Shown here one piece after another: positions 1-8,779 of a DNA stretch of 50,656 nucleotides. A program made the translations under genes and the position numbers. The stretch lies in the NCBI RefSeq assembly GCF_001672895.1, contig NZ_LZKP01000221.1, positions 1-50,656 on the forward strand. The letters are read 5' to 3'. Within the stretch, counting starts at the first letter, position 1. Every line of letters starts with the position of its first letter. The stretch is from Mycobacterium sp. E740. Its GTDB lineage: Bacteria > Actinomycetota > Actinomycetes > Mycobacteriales > Mycobacteriaceae. Under the pieces are notes generated by a model, which had not been told where the DNA came from, made no database searches, and saw only the letters and a list, made by a program, of their open reading frames with translations.

Positions 1-1302
1 GTCAAGCACGACGTCGAGTTCTTCAACGAGTTCTACGCGCTGGACATCGCGATCACCGAGACGCAGTCCGGCCCCGTGGCCACCGGCGTCATCGCCTACG
101 AGTTGGCGACCGGTGACATCCACGTCTTCCACGCCAAGGCGATCGTGTTCGCCACCGGCGGGTCGGGCCGGATGTACAAGACCACCTCGAATGCGCACAC
201 GCTGACCGGCGACGGTCTGGGCATCGTGTTCCGCAAGGGACTTCCGTTGGAGGACATGGAGTTTCACCAGTTCCACCCGACAGGCCTGGCTGGCCTGGGC
301 ATTCTCATCTCGGAGGCGGTGCGCGGTGAGGGCGGCCGACTGCTGAACGGCGAGGGTGAGCGCTTCATGGAGCGCTATGCGCCGACGATCGTCGACCTGG
401 CCCCGCGCGACATCGTCGCGCGCTCGATGGTGCTCGAGGTGCTCGAGGGGCGCGGCGCCGGCCCGAACAAGGACTACGTCTACATCGACGTGCGCCACCT
501 CGGCGAGGATGTGCTCGAGGCGAAGCTGCCCGACATCACCGAGTTCGCCCGCACCTACCTGGGCGTCGACCCGGTCAAGGAGTTGGTGCCGGTGTACCCG
601 ACGTGCCACTACGTGATGGGCGGCATCCCGACGACGGTGAATGGTCAAGTGCTGCGCGACAACACGACGATCATCCCGGGGCTGTACGCCGCGGGTGAGT
701 GCGCGTGCGTGTCCGTGCACGGCGCGAACCGGCTGGGCACCAACTCGCTACTGGACATCAACGTGTTCGGCCGTCGCGCCGGCATCGCCGCGGCGAACTA
801 CGCACTCGGGCACGACTTCGTGGCGCTGCCGCAGAACCCGGCGGGCATGGTGGTCGAGTGGGTCGGCGACATCCTGAGCGAGCACGGCAACGAACGCGTC
901 GCCGACATCCGCACTGCGCTGCAGCAGTCGATGGACAACAACGCCGCGGTGTTCCGCACCGAGGAGACGCTCAAGCAGGCGCTGACCGACATTCACGCCC
1001 TCAAGGAGCGGTACGCCCGAATCACGGTGCACGACAAGGGTAAACGCTACAACAGCGATTTGCTCGAGGCGATCGAGCTCGGCTTCCTGCTCGAGCTCGC
1101 CGAGGTCACCGTCGTCGGAGCGCTCAACCGCAAGGAGTCGCGCGGCGGCCACGCCCGCGAGGACTATCCGAACCGCGACGACACCAACTACATGCGCCAC
1201 ACGATGGCGTACAAAGAGGGCTCGGACCTTCTGAGCGACATCCGGCTGGACTACAAGCCGGTGGTGCAGACCAGGTATGAGCCGATGGAACGGAAGTACT
1301 GA
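1..1302 (+). CDS. sdhA: Succinate dehydrogenase flavoprotein subunit, 5'-truncated
   Basis: This is the C-terminal 433 residues of the FAD-binding subunit of succinate dehydrogenase (complex II), which oxidises succinate to fumarate on the cytoplasmic face of the membrane. The frame is open from base 1, so the N-terminal Rossmann segment and the FAD-linking histidine lie outside the window. Visible family signatures are HQFHPTG (about 262-282), the capping domain, and HGANRLGTNSLLD (about 718-756), followed by the helical C-terminal domain ending in ERKY. The stop overlaps the sdhB start in TGATG, so the two are translationally coupled. In M. tuberculosis the equivalent is Rv3318 (Sdh2), with sdhC and sdhD upstream. 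The family assignment is firm. Confidence 0.97.
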   Translation, partial: VKHDVEFFNEFYALDIAITETQSGPVATGVIAYELATGDIHVFHAKAIVFATGGSGRMYKTTSNAHTLTGDGLGIVFRKGLPLEDMEFHQFHPTGLAGLGILISEAVRGEGGRLLNGEGERFMERYAPTIVDLAPRDIVARSMVLEVLEGRGAGPNKDYVYIDVRHLGEDVLEAKLPDITEFARTYLGVDPVKELVPVYPTCHYVMGGIPTTVNGQVLRDNTTIIPGLYAAGECACVSVHGANRLGTNSLLDINVFGRRAGIAAANYALGHDFVALPQNPAGMVVEWVGDILSEHGNERVADIRTALQQSMDNNAAVFRTEETLKQALTDIHALKERYARITVHDKGKRYNSDLLEAIELGFLLELAEVTVVGALNRKESRGGHAREDYPNRDDTNYMRHTMAYKEGSDLLSDIRLDYKPVVQTRYEPMERKY

Positions 1303-2093
1303 TGACAATCGCTCCTGACGTCCACAAGGGCGAAGCCACCACCCCGCCGGTGCCCGAAGGCGCGGTGATGGTGACGCTGAAGATCGCCCGGTTCAACCCC
1401 GAAGACCCGGATGCCCACGCTGATTCGGGTGGCTGGCAGAGCTTTCGGGTGCCCTGCCTGCCCACCGACCGGCTGCTGAACCTGCTGCACTACGTGAAGT
1501 GGTACCTCGACGGCACGCTGACGTTCCGGCGGTCGTGCGCACACGGTGTGTGCGGTTCGGACGCGATGCGGATCAACGGCGTGAACCGGCTGGCGTGCAA
1601 GGTGCTGATGCGCGACATGCTGCCGAAGAATGCGAGCAAGCAGCTCACCATCACCATCGAGCCGATCCGCGGGCTGCCCGTCGAGAAGGACCTCGTGGTC
1701 GACATGGAGCCGTTCTTCGACGCCTACCGCGCGGTCAAGCCCTACCTGATCACCAGCGGCAATCCGCCGACCCGCGAGCGCATCCAGAGCCAGACCGATC
1801 GCGCCCGCTACGACGACACCACCAAGTGCATCCTGTGCGCGTGCTGCACGACCAGTTGCCCGATCTACTGGAGCGAGGGCTCGTACTTCGGGCCCGCCGC
1901 GATCGTCAACGCGCACCGGTTCATCTTCGACAGCCGCGACGAGGCCGCCGCCGAGCGCCTCGACATCCTCAACGAGGTCGACGGCGTGTGGCGGTGCCGC
2001 ACCACGTTCAACTGCACCGAGTCCTGTCCCCGCGGCATCCAGGTCACGCAAGCCATCCAGGAGGTCAAGCGCGCGCTGATGTTCGCGCGTTAA
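1302..2093 (+). CDS. sdhB: Succinate dehydrogenase iron-sulfur subunit
   Basis: This 263-residue subunit carries electrons from the SdhA flavin to the quinone site through three Fe-S clusters. The N-terminal 2Fe-2S ligands lie in SCAHGVCGSDAM (residues 78-89) plus C99; the third ligand position is Asp87 rather than Cys, as in several bacterial SdhB proteins. The C-terminal domain has CILCACCTTSCP for the 4Fe-4S cluster and CRTTFNCTESCPRG for the 3Fe-4S cluster. The ATG overlaps the sdhA stop by one base. The TAA stop lies in a TTAA tetramer (2090-2093) that is also the stop of the convergent cyclase gene, so there is no intergenic terminator. The N-terminus carries about 20 extra residues before the ferredoxin fold. 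Confidence 0.97.
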   Translation: MTIAPDVHKGEATTPPVPEGAVMVTLKIARFNPEDPDAHADSGGWQSFRVPCLPTDRLLNLLHYVKWYLDGTLTFRRSCAHGVCGSDAMRINGVNRLACKVLMRDMLPKNASKQLTITIEPIRGLPVEKDLVVDMEPFFDAYRAVKPYLITSGNPPTRERIQSQTDRARYDDTTKCILCACCTTSCPIYWSEGSYFGPAAIVNAHRFIFDSRDEAAAERLDILNEVDGVWRCRTTFNCTESCPRGIQVTQAIQEVKRALMFAR

Positions 2094-5000
2094 CAGCTGG
2101 GACGACGCATCATGTCGGCCACCTCGATGTGTCCCACGAACCCGAGGGTTGCCGCCATCGCGCGGTAGCGCTCGACGAAGTCGCGGTGGCCGGCTTCGTC
2201 TCCCTCAGCCTTCGCGAGCCTTGCGCGCATCCGCAACAGCTGGATCTCCTTGATCACGAAGCCGGGTTCGATGGGCACTGCTGCCAACCGGTCGATCTCT
2301 GCGGCCGCCTCGCCGATATCGTCGGCGCCGCCGCGCTGAAGCAGCGACTCCACCAGTACGGCGGTGGCTTCCGCGCGCAAGAGCTTCTCATCGCTTCGGA
2401 CGAGGGTGTCGAGGATTGATCGCAGGTCCTCGATGGCACCGTCGAGGTCACCGGAAGCGGCGGCGATCTCGGCGATGCGAATTCTCGCGATGACGGCAGG
2501 AGCGAAAATCGACCGCTCCTCGTACAGGTCGCGCGCCTGGTGAAGGGTCTCCAATCCGAGTTTCCGCTCGGCCTCAGTACTTCTGTGACTCAGCACCAAA
2601 CCCCGGGCGAGGCAAGCAGTTGCGAGGGCTAGGTCGTCTCCCATCGCTTGTCCCTGCCGAACCGCTTCTGCCGTCTCGGCAACGGCACGGTCATCGGGGG
2701 CCAGCGCCTTCAGGTGCATGCCGAAGCCATATCCGATGCCGATCAAGAAGACCAGAACTGTGCCGTCCGGATGAAGTCCACGTTCCAGGGCGACGCTCCG
2801 TTGCGCACTCTGCAGCCAAGCGGAACCGCCGACGGCGCAGTCCGCGACGGCTCCCCAAGTAAGCGTCATCGCGAGCGCTGTGCCGACCTGCTCACTGCTC
2901 ATCTCGGCGCCTGCGTAGCCTTCGAGCAGCCCGCCCGCCCACTGTGCGGTGCGGCGCGCTTCTTGTGCTTCGCCCGCGAGCATCTTCGCCATCACTCCCG
3001 CGTGGACGTACCCGAGCGCGGGAACCGCACCACCCTCGATCCTCTGGAGCATTTCGAACTGCTCGGACGCCAGCGCGGACGCTTCCCGGTGACGATGTTG
3101 GAAACTCAGCAATGCGATCTGGCCGTACATCCCGATCGCCAGCGAGACGTAGTCGCCGGAACCCTCACACAACTCCCTGAGTTCTTCGAAGCCGGTGTCG
3201 GCCAGGGTCCCGCCGACTCGCCACGTCGACATGCACAGCATTGTCTTCGGAACGATTCGTAATGCCGTGCGTCTCGGGTCCCCGGCCGGCATCGCGTCGG
3301 CGGCATTTGCGGCGCGCTCCCAACCCGCACGCGCGCCGCGAATGTCGCGCTGCACCGACCAGGTGGCCGCTCGCAGATGCCAGTCGTACGCCCCCATCAG
3401 ATCTCCGGCGGCCTCGAGGTGTTCGGCGATCAATGCCGCATTCTCATCCGCTTGCCCGTGCTCTTCGATGGCGACCGCCAACCGCCGATGTAGTTCGGCT
3501 CGTTCCGATTGCAACTGCGACTCGAGCGCCACGGTGCGGATCAGCGGATTGCGAAAGACGAATTCGGGTCTGCGACCGAACCTGATCTGCTCGATGAGCT
3601 GCCCGGCGAGCAGATCCTCTACGACGGGTTCTACCCCCAGGTCGCTCAACAGGTCGACACCGAACTGCGAGCCGACGACCGCCGCGGCGCTGAGCGTGCG
3701 CTTGGCTTTCGGATCGAGCCGGTCGATGCGCGCCGCGATCGTCGTCTGGAGAGTCGCGGGCACGGTCACCTCGGCACCGTCTGACACCGTCCGGTACCTT
3801 GCCGGTTCGCCGTCCAGTACACCGCGCTCGGCGAGTTCGCGCACGATCTCCTCGGCGAAGAACGGATTACCCGCCGCCCGTTCACAAATGGACGCTCGCA
3901 GCCTCCCGACCGAGTCGGCCGGTCCCAACAAACCGGCGACGAGCGCGCGGGTCTCGGCGTCACGAAGCGGCGCCAGAGCGATGGTGTGGCCGCCCCGCAC
4001 GCGGCTCAAAACTCCGTGATACTCAGGGCGATACGTGATCAACACCAGCAGGTGCGTCTGCGAGACCACCGTCATGAAGTCCGCCAGCATCGACTCGCTG
4101 ACCTCGTCGATCCAGTGTGCATCCTCGACGACATGCACCGCAGGGCTCCGCCGGGCCAGCGAGTAGGTGTTGACCAGAGCGGTCAGCCGGCGCCGCCGGG
4201 CGTCCGGGGTGATCGTCGCCGACGCGGCGTCGGGCTCGCCGATGCCCAACAGGTCTTCGAACAGCAACACGTCCTCGGTATCGACATTGGCGAGACCGGC
4301 GCGAATTCGGGCACGAGCCGTCACGGGGTCAAGGTGCTCGACGCCCGTTGCCGCGCGGAGGAACGCGGCCAGCACGTGGAACGGCACCTGTTGGGTATGC
4401 GACTCACAGAAGGCCCGTACCACCTCGACGCCGTGCTGACCGGCCATCGTCGCGACTTCACGAACGAGCCGACTCTTGCCGATTCCCGGCGGCCCGACCA
4501 ACCCGACCACCGCGCCGTGGCCGTCGATCGCACCCTCTAGCAAACCCTCGACGGCGGACAGCTCCCACCGTCTACCAATCAACGGTGAGTCGTCGCGCCG
4601 GTCCGAGCGGTGCACTTTCCCGATGCTGATCAATCGGCGCGCCACCACCGGTTCATCGGCTCCCTTGATTCGTACCCGCTCCGGCTCACCGAGGATCGCC
4701 GAGTCGTCCACCAGTCGCGCCGTCGACGCGCTGAGCATCACCGCGCCCGGCGGAGCGACCGCCTCCATCCGCTGGGCGATGCCGACCTGCTCGCCGATAG
4801 CGGTGTAACCGAAAGCGCCCGAACCCATCTCGCCGGTGATGACCCGACCGGAGTTGAGTCCGACTCGAAGCCGAAGCTCGACGCCGTCGCGTGTTGCGAC
4901 GTCGACCGCGAGGCGCTCAACCTCATCCTGTAATCCCAGAGCCGCCAGACAAGCGCACGCGGCGTGATCCTCCAAGGCCATCGGCGCGCCGAAAACCGCC

Positions 5001-5311
5001 ATCAGCCCGTCACCGGTGAACTTGTCCACCGTGCCGTCATAACGGCGGATCACTGCGGCACAGCCCTCGACGAGGTCGGTCATGATCTCCCGCAGTCGCT
5101 CCGCACCGACCGCCGCGGCAATGTCCATCGAACGCACGACGTCGGCGAACAAAACCGTCACGTGCTTGTATTCGGCGTATCGGACGGATTGCACGACCGC
5201 GGTGCCACATTCACTGCAAAACTTCGCTGCCGCCCCCAAGGGGCTTTCGCACGCCGGACAGCGAAGATCAGCGGCGGTCCCTGTCCCGCCACGGCCCCCG
5301 CCGTCGTCCAC
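2090..5311 (-). CDS. Zinc-ribbon / class III nucleotide cyclase / AAA-ATPase regulator
   Basis: This 1073-residue signalling protein starts with a zinc ribbon (CPAC at 18-21, CSEC at 32-35). A class III adenylate/guanylate cyclase domain follows (about 48-225), with both metal-binding aspartates, D57 in FADVVRS and D101 in FTGDG. Next comes a STAND-type ATPase with Walker A GPPGIGKS (272-279), then a long alpha-helical region resembling TPR repeats. In the usual VNxAxR catalytic motif the Asn is replaced by Gly (VGIAQR, G176) while R180 is kept, so activity may be low or altered. The architecture is common in mycobacteria. I cannot say which nucleotide it makes or what it senses. It is convergent with sdhB and divergent from the downstream AhpD-like gene. 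Confidence 0.88.
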   Translation of the reverse strand: MDDGGGRGGTGTAADLRCPACESPLGAAAKFCSECGTAVVQSVRYAEYKHVTVLFADVVRSMDIAAAVGAERLREIMTDLVEGCAAVIRRYDGTVDKFTGDGLMAVFGAPMALEDHAACACLAALGLQDEVERLAVDVATRDGVELRLRVGLNSGRVITGEMGSGAFGYTAIGEQVGIAQRMEAVAPPGAVMLSASTARLVDDSAILGEPERVRIKGADEPVVARRLISIGKVHRSDRRDDSPLIGRRWELSAVEGLLEGAIDGHGAVVGLVGPPGIGKSRLVREVATMAGQHGVEVVRAFCESHTQQVPFHVLAAFLRAATGVEHLDPVTARARIRAGLANVDTEDVLLFEDLLGIGEPDAASATITPDARRRRLTALVNTYSLARRSPAVHVVEDAHWIDEVSESMLADFMTVVSQTHLLVLITYRPEYHGVLSRVRGGHTIALAPLRDAETRALVAGLLGPADSVGRLRASICERAAGNPFFAEEIVRELAERGVLDGEPARYRTVSDGAEVTVPATLQTTIAARIDRLDPKAKRTLSAAAVVGSQFGVDLLSDLGVEPVVEDLLAGQLIEQIRFGRRPEFVFRNPLIRTVALESQLQSERAELHRRLAVAIEEHGQADENAALIAEHLEAAGDLMGAYDWHLRAATWSVQRDIRGARAGWERAANAADAMPAGDPRRTALRIVPKTMLCMSTWRVGGTLADTGFEELRELCEGSGDYVSLAIGMYGQIALLSFQHRHREASALASEQFEMLQRIEGGAVPALGYVHAGVMAKMLAGEAQEARRTAQWAGGLLEGYAGAEMSSEQVGTALAMTLTWGAVADCAVGGSAWLQSAQRSVALERGLHPDGTVLVFLIGIGYGFGMHLKALAPDDRAVAETAEAVRQGQAMGDDLALATACLARGLVLSHRSTEAERKLGLETLHQARDLYEERSIFAPAVIARIRIAEIAAASGDLDGAIEDLRSILDTLVRSDEKLLRAEATAVLVESLLQRGGADDIGEAAAEIDRLAAVPIEPGFVIKEIQLLRMRARLAKAEGDEAGHRDFVERYRAMAATLGFVGHIEVADMMRRPSC

Positions 5312-5341
5312 GTCAATATGGTGTCACCAGCGCGGACTGCA

Positions 5342-5378
5342 TGTCGGACAATCGGCTGTCACACATCGGACAGCTGTC
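5342..5378. promoter_or_regulatory. Cluster of TGTC/GACA half-sites in a divergent promoter
   Basis: The 80 bp between the cyclase start and the AhpD-like gene contain five TGTC/GACA half-sites: TGTC at 5342, 5357 and 5375 and GACA at 5347 and 5369. They form TGTC-G-GACA (5342-5350), CTGTC-N8-GACAG (5356-5373) and the perfect palindrome GACAGCTGTC (5369-5378). This looks like a multimeric operator able to control both divergent genes. The regulator is unknown. Confidence 0.45.
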
Positions 5379-5391
5379 TCGTCCAACGGGT

Positions 5392-6009
5392 ATGACCGAA
5401 AACGCGCAGAAAACCCGCATCGAACCGCTGCCGCCACAACGAGCCTCGTTGCTCACCCGCTTCATGTACCGCTTCGCCAAGCGGAAGTTCGGCGAGGTGC
5501 CCGAGCCGTTCGCAGTCGCAGCGCACCATCCGCGACTCCTGGTCGCCAATGCAGTGCACGAGGCACTGTTGCAGTCCGGGTCCAAAAGGTTGCCGAAGAA
5601 CGTTCGTGAGATCGCGGTCTTCTGGACCGCCCGCACCGTCGGTTGCTCGTGGTGCGTCGACTTCGGCTCGATGCTGCAACGCCTCGACGGTCTCGACGTC
5701 GACCGGCTCAAGCACATCGACGACTACGCGACGTCGCCGCTGTTCTCCGACGACGAACGCGCCGCTATCGCCTACGCCGATGCGATGACGACGGACCCGC
5801 ACGCCATCACCGACGAACAAGTCGACGATCTGCGGCAACGGTTCGGCGACGACGGCGTCATGGAGCTGACCTACCAGATCGGCGTGGAGAACATGCGGGC
5901 GCGGATGTACTCGGCGTTGGGCATCACCGAACAGGGCTTCAACTCCGGCGACGCATGCCGGGTGCCGTGGGCTGGCCAGGGTTCGAACGACACAGCGGCG
6001 AACCGGTGA
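5392..6009 (+). CDS. Carboxymuconolactone decarboxylase / AhpD-like protein
   Basis: This 205-residue protein has an all-helical CMD/AhpD fold. The redox pair CSWC (C85, C88) sits in TARTVGCSWCVDFGS, followed by the usual ERAAIAYADAM-type helix (DDERAAIAYADAM). Relatives are thiol-disulfide or alkylhydroperoxidase-like proteins, or act on lactones; the substrate here is not deducible. I chose the ATG at 5392 because the in-frame ATG at 5341 would place the start in the palindromic operator region and add non-conserved residues. The last 71 bp overlap the convergent sigJ gene. The neighbouring SigJ-type factor, linked to oxidative stress in M. tuberculosis, makes a redox role plausible, but this is inference. 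Confidence 0.82.
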   Translation: MTENAQKTRIEPLPPQRASLLTRFMYRFAKRKFGEVPEPFAVAAHHPRLLVANAVHEALLQSGSKRLPKNVREIAVFWTARTVGCSWCVDFGSMLQRLDGLDVDRLKHIDDYATSPLFSDDERAAIAYADAMTTDPHAITDEQVDDLRQRFGDDGVMELTYQIGVENMRARMYSALGITEQGFNSGDACRVPWAGQGSNDTAANR

Positions 6010-6883
6010 ACTTGTCCGGGTTGGCGATGTCCCAGATCGCGCCGATCTTCCCGTCGCGCACCGTCATCGCCGTGACCCGGGCCATCAGCTCGGGATAGCC
6101 GTCGGTCGCCGGGGCGCCTTCGGTGTAGCTGCCGACCTGCCCGTTGATCAGAGCCAGCTGCGCCCCGGCCAGCCAGTTGGGCCCGTAGCGGCGGGCGAGG
6201 CCGAACAGGAACCGGGCCACCTTGTCCGGTCCGTGAATCACCTGCGCCGCGGTCGGCGCCCGCCGGTTCGAGTCGCCGGTGAACGTGACATGCGGATGCA
6301 GAAGGCGCACAACGGCTTCCATGTCGCCGGAAGCCAACGCCGCCATCAGCGCGCCGGCCACCTCGTTGTGCACGTCGTCGGGCACCGGCGGTGGCGCCGA
6401 CGCGGCCGCTCGTCGCGCGCGCGACGCCAGCTGCCGCGCCGAGGCAGCGCTGACGCCGAGCGCGTCGGCGATCTCGGCGAACGGCACACCGAACCCGTCG
6501 TGCAGCACGAACGCGACGCGCTGGTCGGGCGTCAGCGATTCCAGCACCACCATCGCGGCGAACCGGGCGTCCTCGCCGGCCACCACCACGGCCAGCGGGT
6601 CATCGCCGTCGAGCGCCGTCACCACCGGTTCCGGCAGCCACTGTCCGTAGTACGCCTCCCGGCGATGCGCCGCCGACCGCAACCGGTCCAGCGCCAGCCT
6701 GCTGACGACGGTGGTGAGCCAGGCGCGCAGATCCTCGACAGCTGTGCCGTTGCGGTCCCACCGCAGCCACGCGTCCTGCACGATGTCCTCGGCGTCGGCC
6801 ACCGTGCCCGTCAGCCGGTAGGCGACGGACAGCAGATGCGGCCGTAGTTCCTCGAACTCGTCGACCCGCGTGCTGGCGGTCAT
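5939..6883 (-). CDS. sigJ: ECF RNA polymerase sigma factor, SigJ-like, with SnoaL-type C-terminus
   Basis: This 314-residue ECF41-type sigma factor has region 2 at about residues 8-75 (DAEDIVQDAWLRW) and region 4 at about 105-165 (PDQRVAFVLHDGFGVPFAEIADALGVS). A fused SnoaL-like NTF2 domain (about 180-290) acts in this group as a built-in regulatory module instead of a separate anti-sigma factor. Length and context match M. tuberculosis SigJ (Rv3328c, 312 aa, hydrogen peroxide-linked). The ATG follows a TAAACT -10 box by six bases, so the transcript is probably leaderless. Its 3' end runs 71 bp into the convergent AhpD-like gene, which is a candidate partner or target. Confidence 0.9.
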   Translation of the reverse strand: MTASTRVDEFEELRPHLLSVAYRLTGTVADAEDIVQDAWLRWDRNGTAVEDLRAWLTTVVSRLALDRLRSAAHRREAYYGQWLPEPVVTALDGDDPLAVVVAGEDARFAAMVVLESLTPDQRVAFVLHDGFGVPFAEIADALGVSAASARQLASRARRAAASAPPPVPDDVHNEVAGALMAALASGDMEAVVRLLHPHVTFTGDSNRRAPTAAQVIHGPDKVARFLFGLARRYGPNWLAGAQLALINGQVGSYTEGAPATDGYPELMARVTAMTVRDGKIGAIWDIANPDKFTGSPLCRSNPGQPTAPGMRRRS

Positions 6884-6889
6884 GACGAC

Positions 6890-6895
6890 AGTTTA
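6890..6895 (-). promoter_or_regulatory. -10 box for the sigJ-like gene (leaderless)
   Basis: TAAACT on the minus strand ends six bases before the ATG at 6883, which puts the transcription start at or next to the start codon. No clear -35 is seen. The call rests on a TAnnnT match and spacing alone. Confidence 0.4.
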
Positions 6896-7026
6896 GTTCG
6901 GCGTCGATCAACGGCTCCGGGTTGAAACGGGCCGAACCACGTAAGCCTGCGGGGTTGTTGCACCGAGACGAGCGTTTTGATGGCTGCGGTTGCCCGCCGC
7001 AACGGATTCCGTGCAGAATCGGTGGT

Positions 7027-7356
7027 ATGCCTTCCCCGGGCGCGGCAATCCAGCTCGACGACCTTTCGAAGCAGATCATCGAAAAGCTCCAGCAGGACGG
7101 TCGCCGCTCGTACGCGGGAATCGGTAAGGCGGTCGGCCTTTCGGAGGCCGCCGTGCGCCAGCGGGTGCAGCGCATGGCCGCCATCGAGTCTGTCGACTAC
7201 GTGGTGCCGACCGCGGGCTCGTTCGATGCGATCGTCGATGTCGTCTGCGCGGGCGATGACGATCTGCTGGACCTGCTCAACACCCAGATCCGCGCATTGC
7301 CGGGCGTCTCAGCCACCGAGACGCTCGTCTACCTGAAACTTGTCAAGCAGCAATAA
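7027..7356 (+). CDS. Lrp/AsnC-family regulator, internally shortened
   Basis: This 109-residue product has a complete winged HTH (about 12-50, with SEAAVRQRVQRM as recognition helix). It is joined directly to AAIESVDYVV, which belongs to the second half of the RAM ligand domain. Normal family members are about 150 residues, so the first strand and helix of RAM (about 40 residues) appear to be missing in frame. After the TAA at 7354 the frame continues with five sense codons to a TGA at 7372-7374 that overlaps the GTG of the aminotransferase. This suggests the ancestral gene was longer and coupled to it. A CAGAAT -10-like box (7014-7019) and a GTTGC-N5-GCAAC repeat (6989-7003) precede the ATG. 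The gene may be functional, decayed or an assembly artefact. Confidence 0.75.
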   Translation: MPSPGAAIQLDDLSKQIIEKLQQDGRRSYAGIGKAVGLSEAAVRQRVQRMAAIESVDYVVPTAGSFDAIVDVVCAGDDDLLDLLNTQIRALPGVSATETLVYLKLVKQQ

Positions 7357-7370
7357 TATTGGGGTACCCG

Positions 7371-8756
7371 GTGACTACAACCGATACAGCGCAAGGGCTT
7401 TCGGCCGAGCTCGATGCGAAAGCACGCCGGCATCTGTGGGGCCACTTCGCCCGGCACGGTGCCGGCATCGCCCCGCCGGTCATCACGCGAGGCGAAGGCG
7501 TCACGATCTGGGACAGCAACGGCAAGAGCTACATCGACGGCCTGTCCGGACTCTTCGTCGTCCAGGTCGGCCACGGCCGCCAGGAGCTGGCCGAGGTCGC
7601 GGCCAAGCAGGCCGAGCAGTTGGCGTACTTCCCGATCTGGTCCTATGCCACGCCCCCCGCGATCGAATTGGCCGAGCGGGTGGCCGGTTACGCGCCGGGC
7701 GATCTGAACCGGGTGTTCTTCACCACCGGCGGCGGGGAGGCGGTCGAAACTGCGTGGAAGCTCGCGAAGAACTATTTCAAACTCACGGGCAAACCCGGTA
7801 AGCACAAGGTGGTTTCGCGGTCGATCGCCTACCACGGCACCCCGCAGGGTGCACTCGCGATCACCGGGCTTCCCCTGTTCAAGCAACAGTTCGAGCCGCT
7901 GACCCCAGGCGGCTTCCGGGTGCCCAACACGAACTTCTACCGCGCACCGGCGCCGTACCAGACCGATGAGAAGGCGTTCGGCCAGTATTGCGCCGACCGC
8001 ATCGCCGAGGCCATCGAGTTCGAGGGTCCCGACACCGTCGCCGCGGTGTTCCTCGAACCGGTGCAGAACGCGGGCGGTTGTATCCCGCCTCCCCCAGGGT
8101 ATTTCGAGCGAGTCCGGGAGATCTGCGACGAGTACGACGTGCTGCTGGTCTCCGACGAGGTGATCTGCGCGTTCGGCCGGATCGGCTCGATGTTCGCCTG
8201 CGACGACTTCGGTTACGTGCCCGACATCATCACCTGCGCCAAGGGACTGACTTCGGGGTACTCGCCCCTCGGCGCGATGATCGCCAGCGACAGGCTGTTC
8301 GAGCCGTTCGACGACGGTAAGACCACGTTCGCGCACGGCTATACGTTCGGCGGGCATCCGGTGTCGGCGGCGGTGGCGCTGGCCAACCTGGACATCTTCG
8401 AGCGCGAGGGCCTCAACGATCACGTCAAGGAGAACGCCCCGAGACTGCGGGCGACGCTCGAGCAGCTGTCCGACCTGCCGATTGTCGGCGACGTCCGCGG
8501 CGAAGGTTACTTCTACGCCATCGAACTGGTGAAGGACAAAGCCACCAAGGAGACCCTCGACGACGAGGAGTGCGAGCGGCTGCTGCGCGGGTTCCTCACC
8601 CCCGCGCTTTTCGAGGCCGGCCTGTACTGCCGCGCCGACGACCGCGGCGACCCAGTAGTGCAGCTGGCGCCGCCGCTGATCAGCGGGCAGGCGGAGTTCG
8701 ACGCGATGTACGACATCATGCGCGGCGTGCTCGACGAAGCCGGCCGACTGCTCTGA
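7371..8756 (+). CDS. Class III aminotransferase, PLP-dependent (Rv3329-like)
   Basis: This 461-residue omega-aminotransferase family enzyme is cytosolic. The cofactor-binding aspartate lies in LVSDEVICAFGR and the Schiff-base lysine is K291 in CAKGLTSGYSPLG. The N-terminal HLWGHFARH block resembles beta-alanine, putrescine or 4-aminobutyrate:pyruvate transaminases. The exact amino donor cannot be read from sequence. I chose GTG 7371 rather than the in-frame TTG at 7359 because it overlaps the apparent ancestral stop of the Lrp gene (GTGA) and gives the usual N-terminus. Pairing of an Lrp regulator with an amino-acid or amine transaminase suggests local control by an amine or amino acid. The equivalent M. 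tuberculosis gene lies between sigJ and dacB1, as here. Confidence 0.9.
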   Translation: MTTTDTAQGLSAELDAKARRHLWGHFARHGAGIAPPVITRGEGVTIWDSNGKSYIDGLSGLFVVQVGHGRQELAEVAAKQAEQLAYFPIWSYATPPAIELAERVAGYAPGDLNRVFFTTGGGEAVETAWKLAKNYFKLTGKPGKHKVVSRSIAYHGTPQGALAITGLPLFKQQFEPLTPGGFRVPNTNFYRAPAPYQTDEKAFGQYCADRIAEAIEFEGPDTVAAVFLEPVQNAGGCIPPPPGYFERVREICDEYDVLLVSDEVICAFGRIGSMFACDDFGYVPDIITCAKGLTSGYSPLGAMIASDRLFEPFDDGKTTFAHGYTFGGHPVSAAVALANLDIFEREGLNDHVKENAPRLRATLEQLSDLPIVGDVRGEGYFYAIELVKDKATKETLDDEECERLLRGFLTPALFEAGLYCRADDRGDPVVQLAPPLISGQAEFDAMYDIMRGVLDEAGRLL

Positions 8757-8779
8757 GGTGCAGGCGTAGCGTCGGCTTT

